NCBI RefSeq assembly: GCF_023347295.1
Contig: NZ_CP094469.1
Span: 1,364,001 to 1,428,000, forward strand
Length of the DNA: 64,000 bases
Reading direction: 5' to 3'
Origin: Faecalibacterium sp. I3-3-33
Lineage (GTDB): Bacteria; Bacillota; Clostridia; Oscillospirales; Ruminococcaceae
Shown: one piece after another, positions 15,321-23,412 of the stretch
Numbering within the stretch: position 1 is the first letter of the stretch
Layout of the letters: each line of letters opens with the position of its first letter
Program-made: the position numbers and the translations under genes
Notes under the pieces: model-generated
What the model saw: the letters and a program-made list of their open reading frames with translations, nothing else
The model's database searches: none
What the model was told of the DNA's origin: nothing

Positions 15321-16835
15321 ATGGCTTATTTCTACGAAGAACCCTCCCGCACCTTTGGCGAGTACCTGCTGGTCCCCGGCTATTCCTCTGCGGAGAATGT
15401 GCCCACGGCGGTCAGCCTGAAGACCCCGCTGGTCAAGTACCGCAAGGGACAGGAGGAGTGCCCGCTGCAGATGAATATCCCCATGATCAGCGCCATCATG
15501 CAGTCGGTCTCCGGCGATAAGCTGGCCATTGCACTGGCTCGTCAGGGCGGCGTTTCCTTTATCTATGGCTCTCAGAGCATCGAGAACGAGGCCGCCATGG
15601 TGCGCCGCGTCAAGAGCTTCAAGGCCGGCTATGTGGTGTCCGATTCCAATCTGGCTCCCACTGCCACCCTGCATGACGTGCTGGAGCTGAAGGCACGTAC
15701 CGGCCACTCCACCATCGCCATCACTGCCGACGGCACCCCCAATGGCAAGCTGCTGGGCATCGTGGCCTCCCGCGATTACCGCGTCAACCACACCCCGGAC
15801 GATGCCTGCGTCACCACCTTTATGACTCCCGTTGAAAAGCTGGTCACCGCTCCGGCCAACACCTCCCTGCACGACTGCAACAACATCATCTGGGACAACA
15901 AGATCAACACCCTGCCGCTGGTGGATGCCGAGGGCAATCTGGTGTATATGGTGTTCCGCAAGGACTACGATTCCCACAAGGCAAACGCCAACGAGCTGCT
16001 GGATAAGAACAAGAGCTATGTTGTGGGTGCCGGTATCAATACCCGCGACTACGCCCAGCGCGTGCCCGCACTGGTAGAGGCCGGTGTGGATGTGCTGTGC
16101 ATCGACTCCTCCGAGGGCTACTCCGAGTGGCAGAGCCGCACCATCGGCTGGATCCGCGAGCACTACGGCGACACCGTCAAGGTGGGTGCCGGTAACGTGG
16201 TGGACGCCGAAGGCTTCCGCTTCCTCGCTGAGGCTGGCGCAGACTTCGTGAAGATCGGCATCGGCGGCGGCTCCATCTGCATCACCCGCGAGACCAAGGG
16301 CATCGGCCGTGGTCAGGCTACTGCTGTCATCGAGGTCGCCAAGGCTCGTGACGAGTACTACAAGGAGACTGGCATCTATGTGCCCATCTGCTCCGACGGC
16401 GGTATCGTTCACGACTACCACATCACCCTCGCTCTGGCTATGGGTGCAGACTTTGTGATGCTGGGCCGCTACTTTGCCCGCTTTGACGAGAGCCCCACGA
16501 ACAAGGTGCGCATCAACGGCCAGTATATGAAGGAGTACTGGGGCGAAGGCTCCAACCGTGCCCGCAACTGGCAGCGCTACGATCTGGGCGGCTCCACCAA
16601 GCTGAGCTTTGAGGAGGGCGTGGACAGCTATGTGCCTTATGCCGGTCCTCTGGCGGACGGCGTGCAGACCACCCTGTACAAGGTGAAGAGCACCATGTGC
16701 AACTGCGGCGCTCTGTCCATCCCCGAGCTGCAGCAGAAGGCCAAGCTGACCGTTGTTTCCTCCACCTCCATCGTGGAGGGCGGCAGCCATGACGTTGTGC
16801 TGAAGAACGCCACCCCCAGCATCATGAACGGCTAA
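15321..16835 (+). CDS. guaB: Inosine-5'-monophosphate dehydrogenase
   Basis: The 504-residue enzyme oxidises IMP to XMP, the committed step to GMP. A TIM-barrel catalytic domain is interrupted by a pair of CBS modules (roughly residues 95-225). The catalytic loop [20 protein letters not shown] (near residue 310) holds the active cysteine, and the barrel contains [12 protein letters not shown] and [12 protein letters not shown] chose ATG 15321 because AAAAGGAG lies 7 nt upstream; a TTG two codons earlier is less likely. The gene is monocistronic with a terminator at 16869-16905. Its leader carries the MITE-like element, and no purine riboswitch core was recognised. Confidence 0.95.
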   Translation: MAYFYEEPSRTFGEYLLVPGYSSAENVPTAVSLKTPLVKYRKGQEECPLQMNIPMISAIMQSVSGDKLAIALARQGGVSFIYGSQSIENEAAMVRRVKSFKAGYVVSDSNLAPTATLHDVLELKARTGHSTIAITADGTPNGKLLGIVASRDYRVNHTPDDACVTTFMTPVEKLVTAPANTSLHDCNNIIWDNKINTLPLVDAEGNLVYMVFRKDYDSHKANANELLDKNKSYVVGAGINTRDYAQRVPALVEAGVDVLCIDSSEGYSEWQSRTIGWIREHYGDTVKVGAGNVVDAEGFRFLAEAGADFVKIGIGGGSICITRETKGIGRGQATAVIEVAKARDEYYKETGIYVPICSDGGIVHDYHITLALAMGADFVMLGRYFARFDESPTNKVRINGQYMKEYWGEGSNRARNWQRYDLGGSTKLSFEEGVDSYVPYAGPLADGVQTTLYKVKSTMCNCGALSIPELQQKAKLTVVSSTSIVEGGSHDVVLKNATPSIMNG

Positions 16836-16868
16836 GCCTGTTCTGAAGCAAGCGATTGTTATAAACGC

Positions 16869-16905
16869 AAAGACCGCTGCACAGTGTTTGTGCAGCGGTC
16901 TTTTT
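16869..16905 (+). terminator. guaB terminator
   Basis: AAAGACCGCTGCACA pairs with TGTGCAGCGGTCTTT and is followed by TT. Confidence 0.9.
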
Positions 16906-16917
16906 GCGCGAAAATAC

Positions 16918-16946
16918 TTGCACCGGCAGGGGAATCGTGCTATCAT
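16918..16946 (+). promoter_or_regulatory. pncB promoter
   Basis: TTGCAC and TATCAT are 17 bp apart. The -10 box lies inside the first of two palindromes (16940-16951). Confidence 0.75.
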
Positions 16947-16970
16947 GATAGAAACGCTCTGTCATGACAG
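16940..16970. promoter_or_regulatory. Twin palindromic operator on the pncB promoter
   Basis: CTATCATGATAG (16940-16951) and CTGTCATGACAG (16959-16970) are both perfect 12-bp palindromes sharing the TCATGA core. Their centres are 19 bp apart, roughly two helical turns. They cover the -10 box and the predicted start site, a repressor position. A niacin/NAD-responsive regulator such as NiaR or NrtR is a guess from the target gene. Confidence 0.65.
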
Positions 16971-17057
16971 GACGGAGGATCCCCCTGCCGGGCAAGCGGC
17001 AGGCGGCGCGCAGTAGGGAAGAGCTGACGCCGGGTATAAATAGAGAGGAAAACGTTC

Positions 17058-18575
17058 ATGAACGAGATCAAGGTTGAGCCTTATATCCCCGATGAGGACT
17101 ACGATAACCCCGCGATGGTGGTGGATTTTTACGAATTCACCATGGCAAACTGCCTGTTCCTGCATGGCTTTAAGAATACCACGCTGGTGTTTGATATGTT
17201 CTTCCGCAAAAACCCGGATAATCAGGGCTATTCCATCAGCGCAGGCCAGCGCAAGCTGACCCGCTTTTTGCTGGACTATCACTTCAATGAGCAGGATATC
17301 CACTGGCTGCGCACCAAGGGCATGAGCGAGGAGTTCTGCGAGTATCTGCGCACCTACAAGTGGAAGGGTGATATGTACGCCCTGCCCGAGGGCACGGTCT
17401 GCTACCCCCATGTGCAGATGGTGCGCATCGAGTGCGATCTGGTGGGCGCGATCCTCATCGAGACCTACCTGCTGCAGACCATGAACTTCCATAGCCTGAT
17501 CGCCACCAAGGCCACCCGCGTCACCGGCCTGAACACTCACACCCCCCGCAACGTTATGGAGTTCGGCACCCGCCGTGCACAGGGCGAGAGCGCCGGTAAC
17601 GATGGCGCTTACGCCGCAGTGCTGGGCGGCTGCATCGGCACGGCCAACTGTCTGGCCGAGATGAAGTTCGGCGCAGATGTCAAGGCTGTGGGCACCGTGG
17701 CACACAGCTTTATCGAGTTTTTCCCCACCGAGTTCGATGCCTTCAAGGCCTTTGCCGATACCTACCCGGATTCGGTCAGCCTGCTGCTGGATACCTATAA
17801 TATTATGGAAAGCGGCCTGCCCAATCTGATCAAGCTGGACGATTATCTCATTGAGAAATACCCCAACGACCCCAACCGCCGCGTCAAGAGCGCCCGCATC
17901 GACTCCGGCGACCTTGCCCGCGGCTCCAAGCGGCTGCGCAAGGCTCTGGATGCCGCCGGTAAGCCGTATATCAAACTGGTAGCCTCCAACGGTCTGGATG
18001 AAAAGAAGATCGCCAACATGGAGTTGTACGAGCACGCACACTTCGACTCCTACGGCGTGGGCGAGAACCTCATCACCTCCGCCTCCGACCCCGTGTTCGG
18101 CGGTGTGTACAAGCTGGTGGCCGTGAAGAAGCCGGACGGCAGCTACACCCCCAAGATGAAGTGCTCGGACTCCGCCAGCAAGGCTATCATCCCGGGCAAG
18201 AAGATGCCGTGGCGTCTGTACGACGAAAACGGTCAGGCACAGTGCGACCTCATTGCCATGGACGGCGAGGTTATCGAGGCCGGTAAGCCGGTCACGATGG
18301 TCAATCTGGACTCGGATGCCATCGAGCGCACCATCACCTTTACCCCCACCGCTGTGCGCCCGCTGCTGGTGCCGCATATTCTGGGCGGCGAGCTGGCTAT
18401 CGACCTGCCCTCCATTGCAGAGAAGAAGGCCTATATTGCAAAGCAGCTCACCGAGGAGACCTGGGAGAGCGAGCTGCGTCTGGAGTGCCCTCACAAGCAC
18501 TACGTCAACATGACCCCCGCAGTGGCCGAGTGCCGCTCCCGGATGTACGCCGAGCTGCACGGCGGCAAGGTGTAA
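17058..18575 (+). CDS. pncB: Nicotinate phosphoribosyltransferase
   Basis: The 505-residue enzyme converts nicotinate and PRPP to nicotinate mononucleotide, the Preiss-Handler entry to NAD. Family features include DFYEFTMANC near the N-terminus, FGTRRAQGESAGN (the phospho-acceptor/PRPP loop region) and RIDSGDLARGSKRLRKALD, the phosphate-binding DSGDL motif. ATG 17058 follows GAGAGGAAA. The gene is alone between a promoter with twin palindromes and an unclear 3' end. With the nadX-like gene it suggests both salvage and partial synthesis of NAD (inference). Confidence 0.95.
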   Translation: MNEIKVEPYIPDEDYDNPAMVVDFYEFTMANCLFLHGFKNTTLVFDMFFRKNPDNQGYSISAGQRKLTRFLLDYHFNEQDIHWLRTKGMSEEFCEYLRTYKWKGDMYALPEGTVCYPHVQMVRIECDLVGAILIETYLLQTMNFHSLIATKATRVTGLNTHTPRNVMEFGTRRAQGESAGNDGAYAAVLGGCIGTANCLAEMKFGADVKAVGTVAHSFIEFFPTEFDAFKAFADTYPDSVSLLLDTYNIMESGLPNLIKLDDYLIEKYPNDPNRRVKSARIDSGDLARGSKRLRKALDAAGKPYIKLVASNGLDEKKIANMELYEHAHFDSYGVGENLITSASDPVFGGVYKLVAVKKPDGSYTPKMKCSDSASKAIIPGKKMPWRLYDENGQAQCDLIAMDGEVIEAGKPVTMVNLDSDAIERTITFTPTAVRPLLVPHILGGELAIDLPSIAEKKAYIAKQLTEETWESELRLECPHKHYVNMTPAVAECRSRMYAELHGGKV

Positions 18576-18599
18576 GCAGCACCGAATCAGCGGTTTTTC

Positions 18600-18628
18600 T
18601 TGACAAAACAGGGAAACTATTGTATCAT
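18600..18628 (+). promoter_or_regulatory. Promoter upstream of tRNA-Leu(TAA)
   Basis: TTGACA and TATCAT are 17 bp apart. The promoter lies inside the loop of an inverted repeat (AATCAGCGG near 18586 and CCGCTGATT near 18645). Confidence 0.7.
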
Positions 18629-18768
18629 AAAAGCCGCTGATTTTGATAAGAATGATACTATCACCAGATTGCGTATAGCAGTGTGGTTGTAATAATTTTT
18701 CCTCACACCTGTTATTCCCGGCTCCCTCTCAAGCCAGAGGGCAGCAGGGCTTTGTAAGCCGGGGTTGC

Positions 18769-18852
18769 GCCGCTGTGGTGAAATTGGCAGACACGAGGGA
18801 CTTAAAATCCCTTTCTGGAGACAGAGTACGGGTTCGACCCCCGTCGGCGGCA
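18769..18852 (+). tRNA. tRNA-Leu (TAA anticodon)
   Basis: This type II tRNA has acceptor GCCGCTG/CGGCGGC and the anticodon loop CTTAAAA in the stem GAGGGA/TCCCTT. A long variable arm and the T loop TTCGACC follow. The discriminator A is followed by TGT, so CCA is not encoded. Confidence 0.95.
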
Positions 18853-18855
18853 TGT

Positions 18856-18902
18856 AAAAGCCCAGAATCGTTCATTGAATCGAATGGTTCTGGGCTTTTT
18901 CT
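18856..18902. terminator. Terminator shared by tRNA-Leu and the HTH gene
   Basis: AAAAGCCCAGAA pairs with TTCTGGGCTTTTT. It is placed between the convergent tRNA and HTH genes. Confidence 0.8.
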
Positions 18903-19127
18903 TTATGCCTTGCGGGGAATGGGTGGGGCGCTGTTGTCCGTCAAGCCAAGGATATAATCGGTACTGGTGCGGTAGAAATGGGCAAGCTGGATCAGCACCT
19001 CGGTGGGGATATCCCGCTTGCCGGTTTCGTAATTGGAGTAGCAGACCTGTGTACACTTCAGATACGCCGCAACATCCTTTTGCAGCAGATCACGATCCTC
19101 CCGCAGATCCCGGATACGTTGATACAT
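18903..19127 (-). CDS. XRE-family helix-turn-helix regulator
   Basis: The 74-residue protein is little more than a HTH_3 domain: RIRDLREDRDLLQKDVAAYL, CTQVCYSNYETGKRDIP (recognition helix region) and LIQLAHFYRTSTDYILGLT. It is transcribed divergently from the 95-residue protein at 19266. The shared control region holds two AAATGTTATAT repeats that overlap the opposing promoter, so the likely role is repression of the neighbour and autoregulation (inference). I chose ATG 19127 since the homologous domain begins there; the upstream extension runs into the intergenic region. Confidence 0.85.
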   Translation of the reverse strand: MYQRIRDLREDRDLLQKDVAAYLKCTQVCYSNYETGKRDIPTEVLIQLAHFYRTSTDYILGLTDNSAPPIPRKA

Positions 19128-19174
19128 GGCGTTTACCTCAAAGGCTTTATTTAAGGTAAAGTATAGGCATAACG

Positions 19175-19213
19175 AAATGTTATATTGACATATAAAACAA
19201 AATGTTATATCAT
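19175..19213. promoter_or_regulatory. Divergent promoter with repeated AAATGTTATAT operators
   Basis: TTGACA (19185) and TATCAT (19208) are 17 bp apart on the plus strand. AAATGTTATAT occurs at 19175-19185 and again at 19200-19210, 25 bp apart, touching the -35 and -10 boxes. This is a plausible binding site for the adjacent HTH protein. Confidence 0.6.
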
Positions 19214-19265
19214 AGTATCGCGCCGGGCGCAGCTGTGAATCTCCGGTGCAAAAGGGGAGATCGTC

Positions 19266-19553
19266 ATGAAACTGGAATTCCGGCAGACAGTATCCTGCAA
19301 ACACCTTACGCTTGCAAGGGTCTGCAAAACCATCGACTGGCAACAGCCGCTGCCTCGGTGCGGAGAATATGTGACCGGGCTGGATACGCTGGACGGCGAA
19401 CAGGAGCTACCGGTGCGCAAGCTGCTGCACCGGGCACAGGATGGCGGCTGCCTTGCAGAGCTGCCGGGCTTCAACATTGCGCAGCTGCGGCTTTCTTACC
19501 GGGAACTGGAGCAGCTGGCCGAAAAAAATGGCTGGACGCTGCAAAAGCTGTAA
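19266..19553 (+). CDS. Unknown 95-residue protein controlled with an HTH gene
   Basis: I do not recognise this family. The protein is soluble, with four cysteines (C11, C20, C32, C62) and a leucine-rich helical C-terminus (IAQLRLSYRELEQLAEKNGWTLQKL). No signal peptide or membrane segment is seen. GGGGAGATCGTC before the ATG provides a ribosome site, and a strong promoter lies 55 bp upstream. Divergent arrangement with a small XRE regulator and shared operators argues it is a real regulated gene. The layout resembles small toxin or regulatory pairs, but no toxin fold is evident. Confidence 0.6.
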   Translation: MKLEFRQTVSCKHLTLARVCKTIDWQQPLPRCGEYVTGLDTLDGEQELPVRKLLHRAQDGGCLAELPGFNIAQLRLSYRELEQLAEKNGWTLQKL

Positions 19554-19570
19554 AAACTTAAATTTCCCTC

Positions 19571-19598
19571 TTGCATTCTGGCCAATTCGTGCTATAAT
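19571..19598 (+). promoter_or_regulatory. rpmE promoter
   Basis: TTGCAT and TATAAT are 16 bp apart. The transcript would carry a leader of about 110 nt before the rpmE start, with local pairing potential (GGCCGCTCGACGGGGTAGCC), a possible L31 autoregulatory leader. Confidence 0.75.
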
Positions 19599-19713
19599 AG
19601 TAAGGCAATCGTTTCCAAGGCCGCTCGACGGGGTAGCCGATATTGAAGGTTGTGATGGGCACATACATTAAATATGGCCCCAATACGTCAGAACCAGAAT
19701 TGAGGTGAAAAGA

Positions 19714-19914
19714 ATGAAACAGGGTATCCATCCGAACTACGTTGACTGCACCATTACCTGCGCTTGCGGTAATGTCATCAAGACTCGTTCCACCAAGCCC
19801 GAGATCCACGTCGAAGTTTGCTCCAAGTGCCATCCTTTCTACACTGGCAAGCAGAAGCTGGTTGACACCGGCGGACGTGTTGAGCGCTTCAACAAGCGTT
19901 TCGGCCGTAAGTAA
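19714..19914 (+). CDS. rpmE: Ribosomal protein L31 (zinc type)
   Basis: The 66-residue protein begins [20 protein letters not shown] and ends with [29 protein letters not shown], the L31 signature. The cysteines (C-x3-C-x-C early and C-x2-C late) mark the zinc-binding form. I chose ATG 19714 with AGGTG 7 nt upstream; an in-frame GTG at 19705 would overlap the ribosome site. The gene is monocistronic with its own promoter and terminator. Confidence 0.95.
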   Translation: MKQGIHPNYVDCTITCACGNVIKTRSTKPEIHVEVCSKCHPFYTGKQKLVDTGGRVERFNKRFGRK

Positions 19915-19928
19915 TTATAGGCTATCTC

Positions 19929-19958
19929 ATGCCGCTTCCTTCGGGAGGCGGCATTTTT
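19929..19958 (+). terminator. rpmE terminator
   Basis: ATGCCGC-TCC pairs with GGA-GCGGCAT and is followed by TTTTT. Confidence 0.85.
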
Positions 19959-20110
19959 GCGTTTTTCGCGGGCAAATATTTCGTTTTCCCACACAGGATT
20001 GTCTTAATTTAAACACATTTTCCATCTAAAATATAGCAGTTCCAAACCGGAAAGCGCTGGCTCTACGCCGCTTTCCACAAAACAGCTTCTGAAACAAAGG
20101 AGAGTTTGCT

Positions 20111-21079
20111 GTGATCGAAGTTTCTCACCTGAGCAAGTCCTACGGCAGCCGCCCTGCCGTGCAGGATCTCTCGTTTACGGTGCCGGACGGCCAGATCTAC
20201 GGCCTGCTGGGGCCCAACGGCGCGGGCAAATCCACCATTATGAATATCCTTACCGGCTATCTTGCCCCCACTGAGGGAGAGGTGAAGGTGGCCGGGTTCC
20301 GTCTGCCGGAGCAGGCACAGCAGGCCAAAGCCTGTGTGGGCTACCTGCCGGAGCAGCCGCCGCTCTACCCGGAAATGACCGTGCAGGAGTATCTGGACTT
20401 TGTGGCAGAGCTCAAGGGGGTAAAGCACGCGCAGCGCAAACAGCAGGTGCTGGCCGCTGCCCGCCGTACCGGGCTGGAAGAAGTGCTGCCCCGGGTCATC
20501 CGCAGCCTGTCCAAGGGCTACCGTCAGCGGGTGGGCATTGCGCAGGCGCTGCTGGGCAGCCCGCAGCTTATCATTCTGGACGAGCCCACCGTGGGTCTGG
20601 ACCCCGCGCAGGTCATCGAGATCCGCAATCTCATCCGGGAGCTGGGCAAGGCGCACACGGTCATCCTGTCCAGCCACATCCTCAGCGAGGTGCAGGCGGT
20701 GTGCCAGCAGGTGCTCATCCTTTCTAAAGGTCGTTTGGTGGCGGTGGGCAGCCCGGAGGAGCTGGGCGAGACCCTGAACCCGGGCAGCCGCCTGCGTGCT
20801 ACCGCGCAGGGCGAGACGGACACTGTGCTTGCTGCGGTGCGCAGCGTGCCGGGCATCTGCAAGGTAGAACTGGAAAGCGCCGCAGACGGTCAGGTCACCT
20901 TTACCGCCGAGAGCGAGGACGCCGCCGACCGCCGTGCTGCCGTGTCCCGGGCACTGACCGAGGTCGGCTGCACCGTGCTGGCGCTTGCCGCCGAGAACCG
21001 CAGCCTTGAGGAGGTATTCCTTGCGCTGACCGAAAAAACGCCGGAGCAAAAAGCCCCGGCAGAAGGGGAGGAAAACTGA
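20111..21079 (+). CDS. ABC transporter ATP-binding protein (GldA-like)
   Basis: The 322-residue protein has Walker A GPNGAGKST, signature LSKGYRQRVGIAQALLG, Walker B LIILDEPTVGLDP and the switch HILSEV. A roughly 90-residue C-terminal extension is typical of ABC-2 exporter ATPases. It starts with GTG after AAAGGAG. It is the first gene of a four-gene cassette with a permease (1 bp gap), a GldG-like protein and a DUF4340 protein. This gene set is widespread in Firmicutes and Bacteroidota and its exported substrate is unknown. Confidence 0.92.
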   Translation: MIEVSHLSKSYGSRPAVQDLSFTVPDGQIYGLLGPNGAGKSTIMNILTGYLAPTEGEVKVAGFRLPEQAQQAKACVGYLPEQPPLYPEMTVQEYLDFVAELKGVKHAQRKQQVLAAARRTGLEEVLPRVIRSLSKGYRQRVGIAQALLGSPQLIILDEPTVGLDPAQVIEIRNLIRELGKAHTVILSSHILSEVQAVCQQVLILSKGRLVAVGSPEELGETLNPGSRLRATAQGETDTVLAAVRSVPGICKVELESAADGQVTFTAESEDAADRRAAVSRALTEVGCTVLALAAENRSLEEVFLALTEKTPEQKAPAEGEEN

Positions 21080-21080
21080 G

Positions 21081-21953
21081 ATGCTTGCCATCTTTAAACG
21101 AGAACTCCGCAGCTGCTTTCACGGCATGATCGGCGCGGTGCTTACCGCCTTTATGCTGGCGGCTACGGCTATCTACTTTGTGGCGCTGAATCTGGGCTAC
21201 GGTCTGCCGGATTTTGGATACTATACGCTGTCCCGCACCATTTTTGTGCTGCTGCTCTACATCCCGGTGCTCACCATGCGCTCCTTTGCGGAGGAACGCC
21301 ACAGCCGCACCGACCAGCTGCTGCTCACAAGTCCGGTGTCGGTGGGTGGCATCGTGCTGGGCAAATACTTTGCTCTTTGCGTCATTTTTGCGTTGCCCTG
21401 CCTTGTGGATGCGGGCATGATCCTTGTGCTGAAGGTGCTGGGCGCTACCGGCACCAGCACGCTGGCTAATTTTTCTGCGCTGCTGTGCTATTACCTCATG
21501 GGCTGCGCCGCCATTGCCATAGGGGTGTTCCTTTCCAGCCTGACCGAAAACCAGATCATTGCCGCCGTGTCCGGCGTGGCGGCGCTGCTGCTGGCCTATA
21601 TGATGCCCAGCCTGCGCACCATGTTCACCACCGGCAGCGCGGTGGCGCTGGCGCTGTTCACCGCCATTGCCGCTGTACTCAGTGTGGTGGCGGGGCTGCG
21701 CAGCAAAAGCTTTACGCTGGGCTGCCTTTCCTTTGCGGGGTGCTGCGTGGCACTTACGGCGCTGTTTCTGCTCAAGAGCAGCTGGCTGACCGAGGCTTTC
21801 AGCGCGGTGCTCAGCGCGCTGTGCCTGTTTACCCCCTTTGAAGAATTTGTCAACAGCAGCTTTTCCATCCCCACGCTGGTCTACTACCTGACCGTGGCAG
21901 CGGTGTTCCTGTTTTTCACCGCGCAGGGGCTGGAAAAGCGCCGCTGGAACTGA
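21081..21953 (+). CDS. ABC-2 type permease
   Basis: The 290-residue protein has six or seven hydrophobic segments. The first is MIGAVLTAFMLAATAIYFVAL and the last YYLTVAAVFLFFTAQGLE. An FAEERHSRTDQLLLTSPVSV segment after the second membrane span is characteristic of ABC-2 permeases of the GldF type. It pairs with the ATPase encoded 1 bp upstream and probably with the GldG-like subunit downstream (15 bp gap). Confidence 0.9.
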   Translation: MLAIFKRELRSCFHGMIGAVLTAFMLAATAIYFVALNLGYGLPDFGYYTLSRTIFVLLLYIPVLTMRSFAEERHSRTDQLLLTSPVSVGGIVLGKYFALCVIFALPCLVDAGMILVLKVLGATGTSTLANFSALLCYYLMGCAAIAIGVFLSSLTENQIIAAVSGVAALLLAYMMPSLRTMFTTGSAVALALFTAIAAVLSVVAGLRSKSFTLGCLSFAGCCVALTALFLLKSSWLTEAFSAVLSALCLFTPFEEFVNSSFSIPTLVYYLTVAAVFLFFTAQGLEKRRWN

Positions 21954-21968
21954 GAGGAGGCCACAACG

Positions 21969-23402
21969 ATGAAATGGAACAAGAACGCATCCTCTCAGAA
22001 AGGCAGGGTGTTCCGCAGCGGGCTGCTGTCCACCGCTATGCTGGCGGCAGTGCTGGTGCTGGCGGTGCTGCTCAACCTGCTGGTGCGGGCCATCCCTGCA
22101 AAATATACCGAGTTCGACCTCTCCGAGGCCAAAATGTACACCCTGAGCGACAGCACCAAAGCGCTGGTAGAGGGGCTGGAAAAGGATGTGCACATCTATT
22201 ATCTGTGCGAGACCGGCAGCGAGGATGCCATCATCACAAAGCTGCTGGATCACTACGCCGCCGAGAGCGGGCATCTGAGCTGGGAACAGAAAGACCCCAC
22301 CCTGTACCCCACCTTTGCCGCCAAGTACAGTGCGGAGAATGTTTCCTCCGGCAGTCTGATCGTTACCTGCGGGGAGAACAGCACCGTGCTGGATGCCGCC
22401 GACCTGTACGAGTACGACTATACCGACTACTACACCACCGGCTCTGCCAGTGTGACCTTTGGCGGCGAAAAGCAGATCACCTCTGCCATTTATAAGCTTA
22501 CTGCAGCCGGGCAGAGCCATGCCTACTATACCACCAACCACGGCGAGCAGACCCTGACCGACTCCCTGACCGATGCGCTGGACGCCCAAAATATCGACGC
22601 CCAGCCGCTGGATCTGCTCACGAGCACCATCCCGGAGGACTGCGACCTGCTCATCATCAACGCACCCACCACCGATTTTACCGCAGGGGAGGGCCTTGTG
22701 GATGAGATCAGCCAGCTGCAGGATTATCTTGCGGCGGGCGGCAAGCTGCTGCTGACCAGTAGCGTCTATGCCCAGACCCCGCAGCTGGATGCCGTGCTGG
22801 CGCAGTTCGGCCTTGCCCGCGCAGAGGGCATGGTGGTAGAGGGCGACAGCAGCAAGGCACTGTATAACTCTGCATGGTCGCTGCTGCCGGACTACGGCAC
22901 GCCCACCGAGAGCACCGCGCTGAACGGTGTGAATACCAGCACCCATGTGATGCTGTCGGTGGCGCAGGGCATCACGGTCACCGAGACCGAGGATGTCACC
23001 GCCGAGCCGCTGCTGAACAGCTCCTCCTCTGCCTATGCCAAGGCGGATATCAACGACCTTACCACCATGGAGCGGGAGGACGGGGACGCAGATGGCCCCT
23101 TTGCGCTGGCTGTCTGGGCACGGAACGAGGATACCGGCGCCGAGGTCCTCTGGATCGGCTGTCCCAACATGGATAACGAGCAGCTTTATCAGTCCATGCC
23201 CGGCAATCTGACCTTTTTGCAGGGCTGCGCCGCTTCGCTGGTAGGGCAGGATATCCTTGTGGACACCAAGGCGCTGGAAGCCGAGCCCATCACGGTGGCG
23301 GGCTCCACCGCCGCAGCACTGGGGCTGACCTTTGTGTTCGTGCTCCCGGCGGCTGTGCTCATCGCCGGGGCAGTGGTGGTGCTGCTGCGCCGCCGCAGAT
23401 AA
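21969..23402 (+). CDS. GldG-like ABC-type auxiliary protein
   Basis: The 477-residue protein has one N-terminal membrane span (STAMLAAVLVLAVLLNLLV, residues about 17-36), a large extracytoplasmic domain and a C-terminal span (AALGLTFVFVLPAAVLIAGAVVVLL) followed by RRRR. The N-terminal KYTEFDLSEAKMYTLSDSTKALVEGL matches the GldG/ABC-associated family. It is expected to be a membrane-anchored accessory subunit of the exporter encoded upstream. The membrane topology is seen; the role is inferred from operon context. Confidence 0.85.
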   Translation: MKWNKNASSQKGRVFRSGLLSTAMLAAVLVLAVLLNLLVRAIPAKYTEFDLSEAKMYTLSDSTKALVEGLEKDVHIYYLCETGSEDAIITKLLDHYAAESGHLSWEQKDPTLYPTFAAKYSAENVSSGSLIVTCGENSTVLDAADLYEYDYTDYYTTGSASVTFGGEKQITSAIYKLTAAGQSHAYYTTNHGEQTLTDSLTDALDAQNIDAQPLDLLTSTIPEDCDLLIINAPTTDFTAGEGLVDEISQLQDYLAAGGKLLLTSSVYAQTPQLDAVLAQFGLARAEGMVVEGDSSKALYNSAWSLLPDYGTPTESTALNGVNTSTHVMLSVAQGITVTETEDVTAEPLLNSSSSAYAKADINDLTTMEREDGDADGPFALAVWARNEDTGAEVLWIGCPNMDNEQLYQSMPGNLTFLQGCAASLVGQDILVDTKALEAEPITVAGSTAAALGLTFVFVLPAAVLIAGAVVVLLRRRR

Positions 23403-23412
23403 GGAGACCGCC

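Noticed and set aside
15101..15520. Frame starting MNDFDADCIGC before guaB
   Set aside because: No ribosome site, and it runs through the fold-back element into guaB out of frame. The MxDFD start recalls the miniprotein at 31983, but this is too little to call.
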